From Apiospora phragmitis (taxonomy: Eukaryota > Ascomycota > Sordariomycetes > Amphisphaeriales > Apiosporaceae): DNA of 64,000 bases. A program made the translations under genes and the position numbers. The DNA is taken from contig JAQQWL010000006.1 of NCBI GenBank assembly GCA_038363925.1, forward strand, positions 4,692,501-4,756,500, in the 5' to 3' direction. The first letter of the stretch is position 1; the number at the start of each line of letters is the position of its first letter. A model generated the notes under the pieces. That model had not been told where the DNA came from. It ran no database searches and saw nothing but the letters and a program-made list of their open reading frames with translations. Positions 1-11,999 of this stretch are shown piece after piece.

Positions 1-463
1 CTACCCACCGAACTCCCAGAGTCTCAGACCTTGGGCCTAGCCCCCCCCAGCGTCGCTGTGGCCCGACTCCCTTCTCTTGTCGAAACCGCGAATTATCATC
101 CCCGGGAGGTCTGCATTGATGGTTGAATAATTCTCAAGGCAGCTTGGCTTGGCTTGACCTTCAGCCGATGCTGCTGTTTCTTCCTTGTCTTCTTCTTCTT
201 CTTCAGGCTTCTTGCAAATTGGAATGCCATACCTGGATCTCAACAAATAACAAACCAAGTACCGTATCGTAGAAAGATGGTAGCGCTAGCTAGCTGTTTC
301 AAGACTCGGCTTGCGGCGACTATAACTTTCTGCCGAAGGACCGTCAACACGTTTGCTTACACATACCCACCTGAGCGCCATCCGGGACCGGTGGTGTATG
401 ATAAGAAAGCCGACCGACTTTCCAGCAGATATGAAACACGGCGCTAGGAGCTAGAAGAAGGGA

Positions 464-623
464 GGAATACAGTACGTGCTCAGAAATATCAACCCCCCTC
501 CACTGTTTCCCGAGAGCTTTCACCCTTTCCACCATGTGTAGCCGAGAATGTAGGCGTTATATACTGGAAAGTTTCGGGGAACAGTGGAGGGGGGGTAATA
601 CTTCTGAACGGGTACTGTATTCA
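464..623. repeat. Imperfect inverted repeat (long hairpin)
   Basis: The left arm (about 464-520) and the reverse complement of the right arm (about 566-623) match over nearly 58 positions. They share the core CCCCCCTCCACTGTT and the outer GAATACAGTAC, with a loop of about 45 nt. Mismatches are scattered (for example AGAAATATCAAC against AGAAGTATTACC). It could be a relic miniature transposon or a structured transcript; no ORF supports coding. Confidence 0.65.
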
Positions 624-822
624 CTGAGAGGAAGTGACAGCTTCTTTCCCCCAACCCAGCATGGGATTGTTTGGAAAGCACCCCCAAAATCCCATCTGCT
701 GCGGCTGGGAAATTTGCCAAGACACCGACGCAATGCCTAAGGCTCTCGTGAGCCCCCTTATATATTTCTGCCGAAGTAACTATGCATGCACTCATTTGTA
801 ATTCTGTCGTCGCGCGTGACAG

Positions 823-824
<2 letters not shown>

Positions 825-858
<34 letters not shown>
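825..858. repeat. (CT)n microsatellite
   Basis: An uninterrupted CT dinucleotide run of about 17 units, in non-coding DNA. Confidence 0.9.
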
Positions 859-861
<3 letters not shown>

Positions 862-2107
862 GTATTTGCGGCTAGCCGATCAGGAAGTGGTTCGGATTCA
901 CCAGTACTTCAGGAAGTGTCGAGTTTGGTGATCAGTCCCAGACGCCTAGAGTCGCAACATCGCCCGGTGAGCGTGGCTTCACATCCGATGAAGAGACACG
1001 GCGAGGAGGCATTCTGTCCCATCAGATGAAGAAGGAACCCGAGAACCGGAACAACACTTCGTTTGACCGCAGCCTATGGGAAATCCAGGATGAACCCCTA
1101 TTGTGGGTTTAAAGCCATGAATAATAACCATAAGCTGGGAGACGTGGATCTGCAAGGACAGATCTGCCAAAAGTGCATCTGCACACAATATCGTAGATAC
1201 ACACTTGTCCAGACTCCAGAATTGCGTCATAGATCAGATACCTATCGTATGTTCGCCATCCATCTCGCCATCCATCTGCTGAGAAAGATAGGGAGTTTGC
1301 TTTCGAGAAGGGGAGAAAGGAAAAGGAGGAGGAGGCTTGAGCGTGAGCCCAACGGCAACGCACAAGCCTCGTATCTGATAGATCTTATTACTCTATAAAC
1401 GTTCTTTTAACCGCGAGCGGTCAAGCAAGAAACTCTATCCATCCGCTATTCCCCGTGGGGAGGGGGAGAAAAAGGACGCCTTCTCGGGCGACCCGACAAA
1501 CTCTACTAGACTGACTGGCGCGCTCATGTAAGGGGGTTTCGCTCGTTCAGATGTTCCGTTGATCTTTTTATCTCTCCCCCACATTCGGGAGAGAATCCTT
1601 ACCATAAAAGTTCAGACCAAAAAGGCCGCCACCTATCTCATTGGGTTTTATTCCGACCAACGGTGATCTCTGGAACCTGAGTAATTTGCATAGAGGCGGG
1701 TTTTTAACGAGTGGCATAAGAGATGGGGTACTTGACGGCATGGGGATACATGATGATGCCATGATGTATTGATAAAGCAGCATTGCTGCCTTCCCCATTG
1801 CGGCGCATCTTTCAGCAGATCGACAGTCTGTCTGAGTTCGATCTAGAAGCAATTTGGCTTTACTAGAATCGTTTTGTTCTGGAAGAAAAGGAAGATCTGA
1901 AGATATGTATGTAAGTGTTATCTTATTGTTTGTCAGACAGCCTCCGTGAGGATGCTGACTGATGACGTTTGACATTGTTAAAAGTTTATGAATTGGTATA
2001 TTTGAACTTTTTATTCATATTGTTCTTTTGTTGTCTTAAGTATATATGTTTCGCCTAGCAGAAGGTGTATACCTATTTCTACTTTACATACTTGATGTAA
2101 TGGTCAA

Positions 2108-3747
2108 CTAAGAATCAGTAGTAGTCGCTGCTATCGCTCGTCCCAGCATGCTCACGAAGTGGTACACGTCCACGAAGTCGCAGTAGAGCGGCACGGGCGC
2201 CACGCGGATCACGTCGGGCTTCCGCTGGTCGCACACGACGCCGCCCTCCCGTAACGCCTCGCCGACGTGCTCCAGTAGGCCCGGCCGCAGCAGCACGCTC
2301 AGCTGGCAGCCCCGCTGCAGGGGATCGCGGGGCGTGATAATGCGGAAAGGGGTGTTGTTGTTGCTGCTGCTGACGTCGTCGAAGAGGAACCAGAAGATGA
2401 CTCAGTGGCCACGATGTCGTCGAGCAAGTGCTCCGCATACGCCGTCAGCGCCAGGCTCTTGGCCCGCAGCTCCTGCATCCGCGTCCTCCCGAACACGGAC
2501 AGCGCCGCCGCCAGCCCCGCCAGGTCCGCGGCGCTGGGGTTCGAGACCTGGAACCCGGCGGCGCCCGGCGTGGGTTGGAACCGGTTCGCCATGTCGAAGC
2601 GCACGCGCTTGTCCTCGCCGTACCAGCCGGCCAGGCGGTGCCTATGCCGGAACCCGTGGAGGACCCCCTCATCCGGCTCGACGGCGCCGTGCCGCGCGTG
2701 CACGAACGCGCCCGCGATCGCGCCGGGGCCCGCGTTGAGGTACTTGTACGTGCACCAGACGGCGAAGTCGACGTTCCAGTCGTGCAGGCGCAGCTCCACG
2801 TTTCCCGCGGCGTGCGCGAGGTCCCAGCCGACGTAGGGGATGCCCCTGTCTTGCGCGTGCCGCGTGATGCGCGCGATGTCGAACAGCTGGCCGCTGTAGT
2901 ACTGGACGCCCGGCAGCAAGAGCAAGGCCGTCTCGTCGGCGTGCTCATCGATCACGGCAAGGATCCGCTCGGTCGAGATGATAAAGTCCTGGTCGGGCTC
3001 GATCTGCACCATGGACTGGCTGGGGTCGAGGCCGTGCCACTGGATCTGGGACTCGATGGCGTAGAAGTCGCTGGGAAAAGGCTTCCACTCGAGGATGATC
3101 TTGTGGCGCTTTTCGGTCGGCTTGTAGAAGCTCGCCATCATCAGGTGCAGGTTCGCCGTGACGGTGTTCATCAGGACGACCTCGTCGGCGGATGCGGCCC
3201 CGACCAGGTCCACCGACTTGCGCGCGCACTCGGCCGCCATGTCCTGCCAGGCCACCAGGGGCGAGTCTTCCAAAGTCGTGAAGTGGCCGTTGACCCCGAT
3301 CGAGGCCCACGTCTCCAGCTGCGCGTCCAGGTAGCGCCGCACCGCCTTGGGCTGCGCGCCCAGCGAGTTGCCGACGAAGTAGATGGACTTCTTGTCGTCG
3401 TCGTCATCATTGCTTGGCGGTGTTGATGTGCCATTGATGTTGATGTGGGCGCTATTTACGCCGTTCCCAGTGGCATGAGCTTCCCCTAGTCCACCGCTTG
3501 TTAGTCATCTTACAGACCTTGCAGTAGTAGTATGGATTAGATAAATAGACGTGAGCGTACCTGGCAGCGAGCCCGTGAGCCCTTTCTTCCGTAATGAACC
3601 CTTTGTCGGTAATATGAACTCATCCTTCAGGTGTTTCAGCGGATCTTGGCTGCTAAGTGCCTCTGCATACTCCAACGAATTGGCATTGGCAGGGAACTTG
3701 GGGTCTTGGCCCGACCTAAGCCTTTCCACGATTGTTTGAAACTCCAT
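2108..3747 (-). CDS. bna5: Kynureninase (L-kynurenine hydrolase), one frame break near the C-terminus
   Basis: PLP-dependent enzyme of the kynurenine pathway, cleaving kynurenine or 3-hydroxykynurenine to (hydroxy)anthranilate and alanine in the cytosol. Exon 1 is 3561-3747 (start [10 protein letters not shown]) and a 75-nt intron spans 3486-3560 (donor GTACGC, branch CTAAC, acceptor CTAG). The splice restores frame through an Asp-rich insert into the family motif IYFVGNSLG. The PLP lysine lies in WCTYKYLN (about K310), and the cofactor Asp lies in GWDLAHA (about D284). Near 2360-2400 the frame is lost in a CAG/AAC-rich tract; the conserved C-terminal block ([13 protein letters not shown], then the end at 2108) continues in another minus frame. 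This is probably an indel, real or from assembly. The gene is divergent from the IDO gene 680 bp away. Confidence 0.9.
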
Positions 3748-4428
3748 GCCGGCTGAAGTTGTTGCTGCGATCTGGGTTTTGTTGTGATAGCAGAAGATGC
3801 AAAGGCGACACTACCAATGTTGCGCTCATACATCTTGAAGCGGCCATTGTCCCACACTTTATAGACCATGATCCTCGATTTTCTCTTCCATCGTGCCTCT
3901 TTCCCCGTATTCTATCTATTCAACTTCATCCGCGTTCCTGTTTTTTTTTCAGGGCCGATATAGCAAGAAAAGAGCACGGAAAGTGTCGTTTCCAAGTGGA
4001 CGCTGACTCCACACGGGCGCTTCCGCTCTTCCGTCATCCGCGCTTCCGCACTTATCCGACGGACGAAGGATGGACAAGCGCGGAGCTTCGACACTATCAC
4101 AGGACACGAAACCAGCCATCCCGTGAGCGAGTAATTGCGGAAGATAAGAAACAGTATGGCTGACAGAGAGACAAAACTCTCGGATGGCAGTGGAGATGAC
4201 GTCGGTCAAGGGGGCTCCGTGGGTTTGCACTTCCAGTAGTTAAAGTTGTAAGACCTTCCGGTAACTGCCTCCTGATGGTGCACTCCGGAGGTACGTTTAT
4301 CTACACGAAATATCATCCGTACGAATACCTCAGCTACCAGGCCTTCTTTCCAATTCAGCTTACAATTTCTCAAACTTACTCACGTAAACGTATATCCGAT
4401 CGAGCTGTGACCTTCAAGACCGCCACCC
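3748..4428. promoter_or_regulatory. Shared divergent promoter region of kynureninase and IDO
   Basis: The 681 bp between the two start codons holds no convincing ORF. It includes a T run (about 3942-3950) and pyrimidine-rich stretches typical of fungal promoters. The head-to-head arrangement of two enzymes of one pathway suggests co-regulation; no specific factor site was recognised. Confidence 0.4.
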
Positions 4429-5891
4429 ATGTCACCACACGCTTTGTCGCCTTTTCTAGGCAAGACGGTCGACGAGACCGCCACCTACCTGTCGACCAAG
4501 TTCGCAGTGACTAGCAATGGTTTCCTCCCCAAAGAAGCCCCGCTGCGAGAGCTCCCTCCGTACTATGCATCGTGGGATGCCATAATACGGAGGTTGCCCC
4601 AGCTGCTTCGAACAGGAGCTTTGAGGGAGAAGGTAAGGGAGCTCGAAGTGCTGTCAACAGATGAGCTGAATACAGAAGCCCAATGGCGGAGGGCATATGT
4701 GATACTGGGCTTCTTGGCCCAGGCATACATCTGGGGAGGATGCCAGCCCGCCGAGGTAAGCCATGTCCACATTATTATACTTCCCGTTGGCTTGAGTGTT
4801 TTGCTGACCCAAGTGTCAAGGTGTTACCGGCCGCGATATCGGTGCCATTCCTCCAAGTATCAGAGCGCCTCGAACTCCCGCCCGTCCTGACGTACGCGGC
4901 CTCCAACCTCTGGAACTTCACCTGCTCCTCTGATGACTTCACCGACGTCGACACGGTCAAGTCGATGCAAACCTTCACCGGCACCGAGGACGAGTCGTGG
5001 TTCTTCATGATCTCGGTGGCCATGGAAGCGCAGGCGGGCCGCGCGATCCCGGCCATGACGCAAGCCTTGGAAGCCGCTACCAAGCAGTCGCCACGCGACT
5101 ATGCCGCCCTGGCGCGGGCCCTGGACGAGCTCACCGCCAGCATCGACAAGGTCGGCCGCCTGCTCGAGCGCATGCACGAGCGGTGCGACCCGGACGTCTT
5201 CTACCACCGCATCCGCCCCTTCCTCGCCGGCAGCAAGAACATGGAGGCGGCCGGCCTGCCGCGCGGCGTCCTGTATCCGGAGCACTACGACGACGATGGC
5301 AAGTGGACGGGCTCGTGGCACCACTGGCGCGGCGGCAGCAACGGGCAGAGCTCCATGATCCATTTCTTCGACGTCGTGCTGGGCGTCGAGCACACCAACG
5401 AGGGCAACAGCCGGGCGTCGCCGCCGCCCGAGGGCCATCATCAAGCGGCGCCCCGGAGCTACCACGACGAGGTGCGCGACTATATGCCCGGCCCGCACCG
5501 GCGGTTCCTGGTGCACGTCTCGCAGCAAGGAAGCCTCCGGGAGTTGGCGCAGAAATTGCAGCAGTCGGCCACATCGGACGAGCAGCAGCGAATATTCTGC
5601 GACGCGTACATCCGGGCCACCGAGGCGCTGGGCGGCCTGCGGAACAAGCACATCCAGGTCGTGACGCGGTATATCATCCTGCCCGCGAGACGGGCCGCCA
5701 GAGAGATGTTGGAGACCGAAAATGAGGGGGAGAAAGCCCTAAAGAGGCAGAACCTGGCTACATCGTCGGCGGTGAATTCGCAAGGTAGTGCAGCGGAGGA
5801 GCCGGAACTGAGGGGCACGGGGGGCACGACGTTGATTCCCTTTCTCAAACAGTCGAGAGACGAGACATTTGAAGCAGGTTATCTGAGATAA
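4429..5891 (+). CDS. ido: Indoleamine 2,3-dioxygenase (IDO)
   Basis: Haem dioxygenase catalysing the first step of the kynurenine pathway, tryptophan to N-formylkynurenine. Exon 1 is 4429-4755 (109 codons), a 65-nt intron spans 4756-4820 (GTAAGC ... GCTGAC ... CAAG), and exon 2 is 4821-5891; the protein has 465 residues. Family hallmarks are the block NGQSSMIHFFDVVLGVEHT and the block LRNKHIQVVTRYI, which carries the proximal haem-ligand histidine (about H386). The C-terminal signature RGTGGTTLIPFLK is also present. The reading frame is clean throughout. The start MSPHALSPFLGK is the first ATG in frame and lies where fungal IDOs begin. It is transcribed away from kynureninase, whose substrate lies downstream in the same pathway. 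Filamentous fungi often have several IDO paralogues, so which subtype this is cannot be decided here. Confidence 0.93.
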
Positions 5892-6355
5892 CCAACATGA
5901 CATCTAGTTATAGCAAGCCTATGTAGATTAGATACCCAATGACATTTCCTTGTAAAGATGAAGTAGTAGTTCTCGCCGTTGGTGCATTGAAATCTAACGA
6001 CAGGCCCAACGACCCCGCATTTACCCCCTTTAACCAGAACATGGCTCAAAAGCGAAATAATATGCATACCTAAGACGACCCCGGGCCCAGCTCCGACCGC
6101 GAGCGGCTATTGATTTCGTTTGCGACTCTGCACTGCAGGATGCTACAGAAGATGTGGCGAGCCATAGTATACACAGACTGTCTGCCTATAGGTAAGGGGT
6201 AATCCAGGCGCAAGGGGCTGCCCCTTGTGTGATTTCAACCGGTTATTGTATCTCTAGTAAAAAGTAGCTGCCCTCTCCCTTCCTTTTCCCTACTTCCAAC
6301 TTTGTTTCTCACTTCTCCTTCCCCATTCGTGTCCGCGCCGCGGTGGTCTTCCACT
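5892..6355. other. Intergenic spacer
   Basis: IDO 3' flank and the presumed promoter of the next gene. A pyrimidine-rich tract (about 6268-6325) lies just upstream of its ATG. Nothing else was recognised. Confidence 0.5.
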
Positions 6356-7145
6356 ATGGCCAACGACAACTCCTCAAACACCGCTTCAGACGCAGCGGCT
6401 GACGCCAACTTGCGCGCCTTCGCCGAGGCCGACCACCTGGACTGCATTGATGAAGCCCTTGCGAACCAGGACCTCGTGCCGACGGCGCCGTGGGGAATGG
6501 CCGTCTACCGCACCGCCTACGGCGACGAAGTGGCGTGGCGCCGGATGTTGGACCAGCTGGAGACCACCGTCGCCGAATCGCTCGATATGCACGGCCGGAG
6601 CGATCTGCTCGCACGTCACCAGCTGGTGGTTTTCGAGGACGCGGCGACGCTCGATGGGGTCGTGCCAGACGAAGTGCGCGCGCGCTTCACCCAGTGGGCG
6701 GGCGAGGAGCTGCGGCGGCATTGGCGCCCCGAGAAGGAACGGCGCCGGACGAGGAGACCGCGCGGAGGGTGGACCCTGACGGCTCGGGGTATTCTGCCGG
6801 CACCCGTTACAGTACTGTTTCCAAGTGGGCGAGATCTGCCTCGAGTCGTTGGACCACATGTCATACCCGGTGGTGATGCTGATGCGAAAGGCTTGGGTGG
6901 AAGAGGCCGCGGCGGGCAACCATGCGGAAGAAGGAAAGGAAGAGGAAGAGGAAGAAGAAGGATATAATGATGAAGAGGATATAGGCTGGATGTACTTGCC
7001 TGTGCTGAACTACGTTGAGTGCTGCAACCAGCTGCACGATACCGAGGTCTGGGACATGGGGTGCTACGTGTGTCCGCCTCTCATGTTTCTGGAAAGAAAT
7101 CATGAACGTGCGCCGGGTTTCTGGAGGAAAGGGGGCAATGCTTAG
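6356..7145 (+). CDS. Hypothetical fungal protein, coding frame broken twice
   Basis: I do not recognise a function. The first frame starts at MANDNSSNTAS (6356) and runs through WGMAVYRTAYGDEVAWRRML and VPDEVRARFTQW. This resembles the widespread uncharacterised fungal family with a W-G-x-x-V-Y-R-x-x-Y-G-D-x-x-x-W motif. By about 6810-6830 the plausible continuation (YCFQVGEICLESLDHM ... WMYLPVLNYVE ... end at 7145) is in a different plus frame. A short bridge in the third frame (about 6745-6810) would connect them. No in-phase GT-AG intron joins the frames, although TTACAG at 6807-6812 looks like an acceptor. The tail has an acidic run (about 6935-6980). Read literally, the first frame ends at 6967 as a 204-residue protein. 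Either two indels or an unusual intron are present. Confidence 0.5.
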
Positions 7146-8048
7146 GCTGAAACGCTCGTCATGTTGTTTATACAAGCACAGCTACCTACTTAGGGGGCGC
7201 TGCCTGCACGACCAGTGCGCAATGCCAGCGTCGTACCGGTAACACAGTTCTTAGCGTTGCAACTCCCTCTCAAATGGACGCAGACAACTACGTGGAGCGT
7301 CTGAGAGGACAGCAGACTGTAAGGCACCCTACAATCTAGCGGCTCGCCTTGCCACCCTCCATCTCGTGGAAGGAAGAGTCGCAACTGCCAGGTTCGGCCC
7401 CTTTACCTCGAGAGTGCCCCTGAAGATGTCGGGCGGAAGGCGCGGTCCCTCGAAGGCATCCGCACTTTGCACAACTCGATCCAGGATGTCTTGAAGCAGC
7501 ACCAAATTTGCTACCCCCATGGACCGGCCAGACACTGACCGAGCGTACATCATCGCTACTGGAGCAGCAGCAGAACGTGGACAACAGACATTTACAGACA
7601 TCGGGCCCATACATAGTAAGGGGTACATAATCCAGAAGCATGGGTCTGCCCACCGTGCGGTCTTGGTCGGTCATCGTCATGCTCCATAATACATCGAAGG
7701 GTAATAAAACAGTCTATTCTCATTGGCCCCTTACATCTTTAATTCGACTATTCTGGTGCTCTTGCGGCGCCCATCCCTTAAAAAAAGGAGAACAGCCAGC
7801 CAACCAAGCTCACCAAAAAAACAAAAACAAAAAAAACATACAACATCGAGGATTCCCAGGTCGTCACCGAGCCTAGTACTAATTCGGCTCTCTAAGCTCT
7901 TATCTAGGGAGAGCGGATGCCGACCTTGTGTAATCAAGTTTTCCAGAAAAGGGAAGACGCAGCACGGCCGCACGAACCATATAAAAAAGCCCCGAATAAA
8001 AGCAAAACAGACTAGAACGGTGCTTAGTATCGTATCGTGCTATTTATA
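7146..8048. other. Intergenic DNA up to the AT-rich block
   Basis: No supportable gene. Base composition is ordinary until about 8048, where it changes abruptly to AT-rich sequence. An A-rich tract lies at about 7800-7840. Confidence 0.5.
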
Positions 8049-8239
8049 GTTCCTCGATTTTCTTACCCTTTTAATTTATATCTTTATTTTATAAATGCTA
8101 ATATTTTAAATAAGTTAATTACGTTTATTTTTAAATTAAATACTTTAATAAATATATATTTAATTTTTTAATAGTTTACTGCGATAATAAAAAATAATAT
8201 AGAAAGTATATAAAGTTATTATTTTAAAAGTTATAAAAT

Positions 8240-9340
8240 ATTAATTTATGAATTAATTTAAAAAAGCATTTTATTAACGATTAATTTTATTTATAAAATA
8301 TATAATATCCCTTAAAGAAATTCGAATAAAACTATTAAAAACTTTTAATAATTAAAAAGTAATTAACGTTTATAAACGTTATAAAAGTTAAATCCTTTTT
8401 AAAATTAATTAATTATTACCGGAGTTTTATCCTTGGATTTAATAAAAAAAGACGAATTATTTTAATAAATTAATAATTTATATAATAGGCTTTATAAAAC
8501 TTCTTAAGATTAAAACTAATATATTAAATTATTTAATCGAAAGGTAATGAAATTAATAAAATAATAATAAAAAGTTAAATAAATTAAAGGTTAATTATTA
8601 AATTTATAGTCAAAAGTTAATAATTATTATTAAAGCTTATAAAAAATAAAAATATTATTTTAATAAAATAATAAAAGTAATAAAAGTTTATATTATTTAT
8701 AAAAACTTTATAATATTTATTATTATTAAAGAAATAAATAAAGGATAAATATAATAGTTTAAATTTTGTTTTTTAAATTTAACCTTATTATTATTTATTA
8801 AAAAAGTAGCGAAAATAATCGCGTTAATAGATTAAGTTAACGACTCGATTATTAAAAAGATTTTTATTTAAGATTAAAATTATTTTAATATAAAGTTAAA
8901 AGGAAAACATAGTATTATTATAATATATCTAAGTTATATATTAAGTATAATATTATAAAAAATAAATAACGGCCTCGTCTTTATTAATTAAATATAAGAC
9001 TATTTATATATAAAAAACAGCGTTATTTATTATTATAAAATAATTTAATAAGCATAACTTTTATAATAAAGTTAAAGCCGTTAAATAATAGTTATATAAG
9101 AAATTATAGTCGATTTTATCGTATAAATAACTCGTAAAAGCGATTATGTTTAATTTCGTTATTAAGTTATTTTTTAAAACACCTTTAATTAAAACTAATT
9201 ACGATAATATTTTAATAGTTATTTATAAACTTATAAAATACCTACTTTTTATTATAAATTCTTTTAGCGATACTAATAACTTAATTTATATATTCCTTTA
9301 TATTATTATTAATTAATATAAGTATTCGATTAGCGTAGTA
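8240..9340 (+). repeat. Ty3/Gypsy pol fragment (RNase H to integrase), heavily mutated
   Basis: Colinear with the full-length Gypsy element. Sequence at 8391-8450 matches 17815-17880, 8560-8690 matches 18105-18230, 8760-8880 matches 18290-18370 and 9050-9330 matches 18770-19020. It carries more C-to-T changes than the full copy and has no LTRs of its own in view. The match is lost after about 9330. Confidence 0.75.
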
Positions 9341-9649
9341 ATTTTTAAAAAGCGAGGGTTTAAAGCTTTAAGTTTTATATTTATTTATCGAGTTTATTTT
9401 ATATTATATATAACGTATCCTATAAGCGAATGTCCCACTTTTATAAATTTCTTTATAGCTTTAACCTTTTTTTATATTTTTTTACGTCCGAAAATGCTAT
9501 AACTTTAAAAAGAGAGTAATATAATTTTAAGGTTTTAAGCGCTTTAAAAAAACTTAACTTTAAACGTATAAAAAGCTATATTAATTTATTACGTTTTATT
9601 AAAAACTTTATAACGTAAACGAAATAATTAACCTATATAATATAATATA

Positions 9650-11180
9650 TTTACGAATTCTTAAAAGTTTTTAAATCTCGAAAAAAATGCGATTATTCGA
9701 TATATTATTAATTTAAATACGCGATCGTTTTTCCCCGGCTAAGTAATATAAAAAATATAGCGAATTAATTACTTAGTTTACGTAACGCGGGACGCGTTAA
9801 TATTAATTAGGCCTTTAACTTTGTATAATAATAACTAGACCTCCGGACGCGTTTTAATCGAAAAATTAATTATTAAAAAGTTATTTATAAAGATCCCGAC
9901 GCGTATCGCGTATAGTTTACCCTTATATAAAATATAATTTATAAATACGAGATTTAAAAAGAGGATATTTATAACTTTAACGAAACCGGCTTTCTTATAA
10001 GCTAAATTTCGTCCGAAATAATTATAACCACCTCCGATCGATACGGAAAACCTAAGGCAATATAATAAAAGAACCGGGAATAAATTATAATTATTTAAGG
10101 CGTCGAATTACACGGTTACGCCATCCCTCCGTATATTATCTTTACCGGGAAAACGCACCTCTCTTCCTGGTACGAAAACAGCCCATTACCGAAGGATTAG
10201 GTGATCGCAGTTACTAAAAATAGCTGAACTACGAATAAAAAAGGCGAGGACTAGATTTAATACTTTAAATAATATATTAAGTCTCGTACGAAAAGTCGTT
10301 ATCGCTTCTTAGTTTTAAACGGCTACGAAAGCTATTAATAATTTTTAAGCTTTATTATAAAAAGAACCCGATTATTATACTTTATATATTTTCTTATTTA
10401 TTATATAAATTTTAACCTCTTAATATCGGCTATTTTTATATATTAAAAAAAGTGTATAAAAAAGAAATTAAATATTTTATATAGGCGTATATTATTTATA
10501 TCTTAGAGGAGGACTTCTTACTAGCGTTTTTAAAAGCGTTCTAAGCGATTTTCACCGTTTCGAATATATAAAAAAGCTTTCGAAAAATAGGACTTATCCC
10601 GTATAATCCGGAATATATTATTTTATAATTAAATATAAAGCTATATACTTTAATATTTTTAGGGACGTTTTTTAACCTATTTATTTATTAAGAATTAAAA
10701 ACTTTAAATAATTCGATTAAAACTTAATCTTAAACCGAATACGTTTAAACCCGTATTATACGGTATTAAAATACTTTTTTAACGTTTATTTTAATTAGTT
10801 TTAATTAAATTATAAAAATTATAACGTATATTATATACCGAGTTACTCTTTTAAAAAGTAAAAACGCGATACTTTAAAACGTAAATAAAATACTTAGCCG
10901 GCGCCGCCGTATAAAAAAAACGGCGATAAAATAGAAAATTACTTCGTATATAAGCTAAAAAAGACTTATAGTTTTAAAAAAACGTTAATAAATAATTATA
11001 AAACGAATCGCGTCGGAGGAATAATTATACGAGGACGTTTAAAACACGTTTATAACGCTATAAAATCTACGGAAAACCTAGGTATAATACGCGTACTTAT
11101 TAAAATAATATAGAAGTATTTAAAAATAAGGATTCCGATTAATTTTAATATATTAAATACGTTATAATAAAGTTAATTTA
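9650..11180 (+). mobile_element. pogo/Fot1-like (Tc1-mariner superfamily) transposon copy A
   Basis: The translated plus strand still shows the pogo transposase series. An HTH region around 9710-9800 (RSFSRLSNIKN-like, then GRVNINQAF) is followed by EDIYNFNETGFL at about 9960, SDRYGKPKAI at 10035, a WYENSPLPKDWVIAVT block at about 10170-10220, and the catalytic-region LVLNGYES at about 10305. Several internal stops replace Q/W codons, so it cannot encode a transposase. The 3' part (10800-11180) is the inverted counterpart of 13090-13495. Confidence 0.8.
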
Positions 11181-11999
11181 TATTTTATTAAAAAAGTATA
11201 AAAAAAATAAGGCATTTATTTATATAGGATATTCGTTTATAAGATACGTTATAAGTTTTAATATTTAAACGTATTTTAATTTATTCCTTTTAAATATACA
11301 CTTATTATATAAAGTATATAAAGCTTTTTAAAGTTTAATATACTTTTATTTTATATGAAACTATATTATAACGTGTTATCATATTAAATTAATTACTTAC
11401 ACGTGTTTTTAACGATATAATACTCTATATTTTAAAGCTTTTATATTTAATAATTAACTCGTAATCTTTTACTTTTATATAGCTTTATTAAAGTTACGAA
11501 ATTTATTATAGTATTTCTTAAGCGCTTTTTAACGATTTTAATTTATTATTTAATAAAATTAAATTAATAAAGTTTTTAAAGAAGTAAATTAAAAACGGAT
11601 TTATAAATTTTGTAATGAAATTTTTAATCTTTTTTATATACGTAATTAATATATTACTTATTTATATTTTATATTTAATATAATAATTATAATAATAATA
11701 TTAAACATGCTTTTATATTTTAAACAGTTTTAATTCATCATTCTATTATTATTTTATTTTAATTATTAACTTAATTATATTAATAAGTTTTAAATATTAA
11801 CGAGTGTTTTATAATTTAATTTATAACTAACGCGGCTTACCACTAACTTAGCTATATTATTAAGTCGGCTACTTTATTTTTTAATTCACGTAATTAAACT
11901 TTAATACGTAATATTTTTATAACTATAATACCGATTTAATCGAAAAAAGATTATATTGTTTTAATAATTTAAGCGACGCGAGAAGGGTCGAATCGAATT

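Larger units (their letters stand above)
1..2107. other. Intergenic region without a supportable gene
   Basis: No open frame here shows the GC-rich third codon positions or recognisable motifs of the real genes in the window. The longest (1568-1975, minus, 135 codons) has no family resemblance and no codon bias. The stretch holds an inverted repeat (464-623) and a CT microsatellite (825-858), both listed separately. Confidence 0.6.

Noticed and set aside
1568..1975. 135-codon minus ORF
   Set aside because: No codon bias, domain, or plausible splice context.
2428..3426. 332-codon plus ORF opposite kynureninase
   Set aside because: Its composition (Arg/Val/Asp/Gly) is the mirror of the GC-rich minus gene; no family resemblance.
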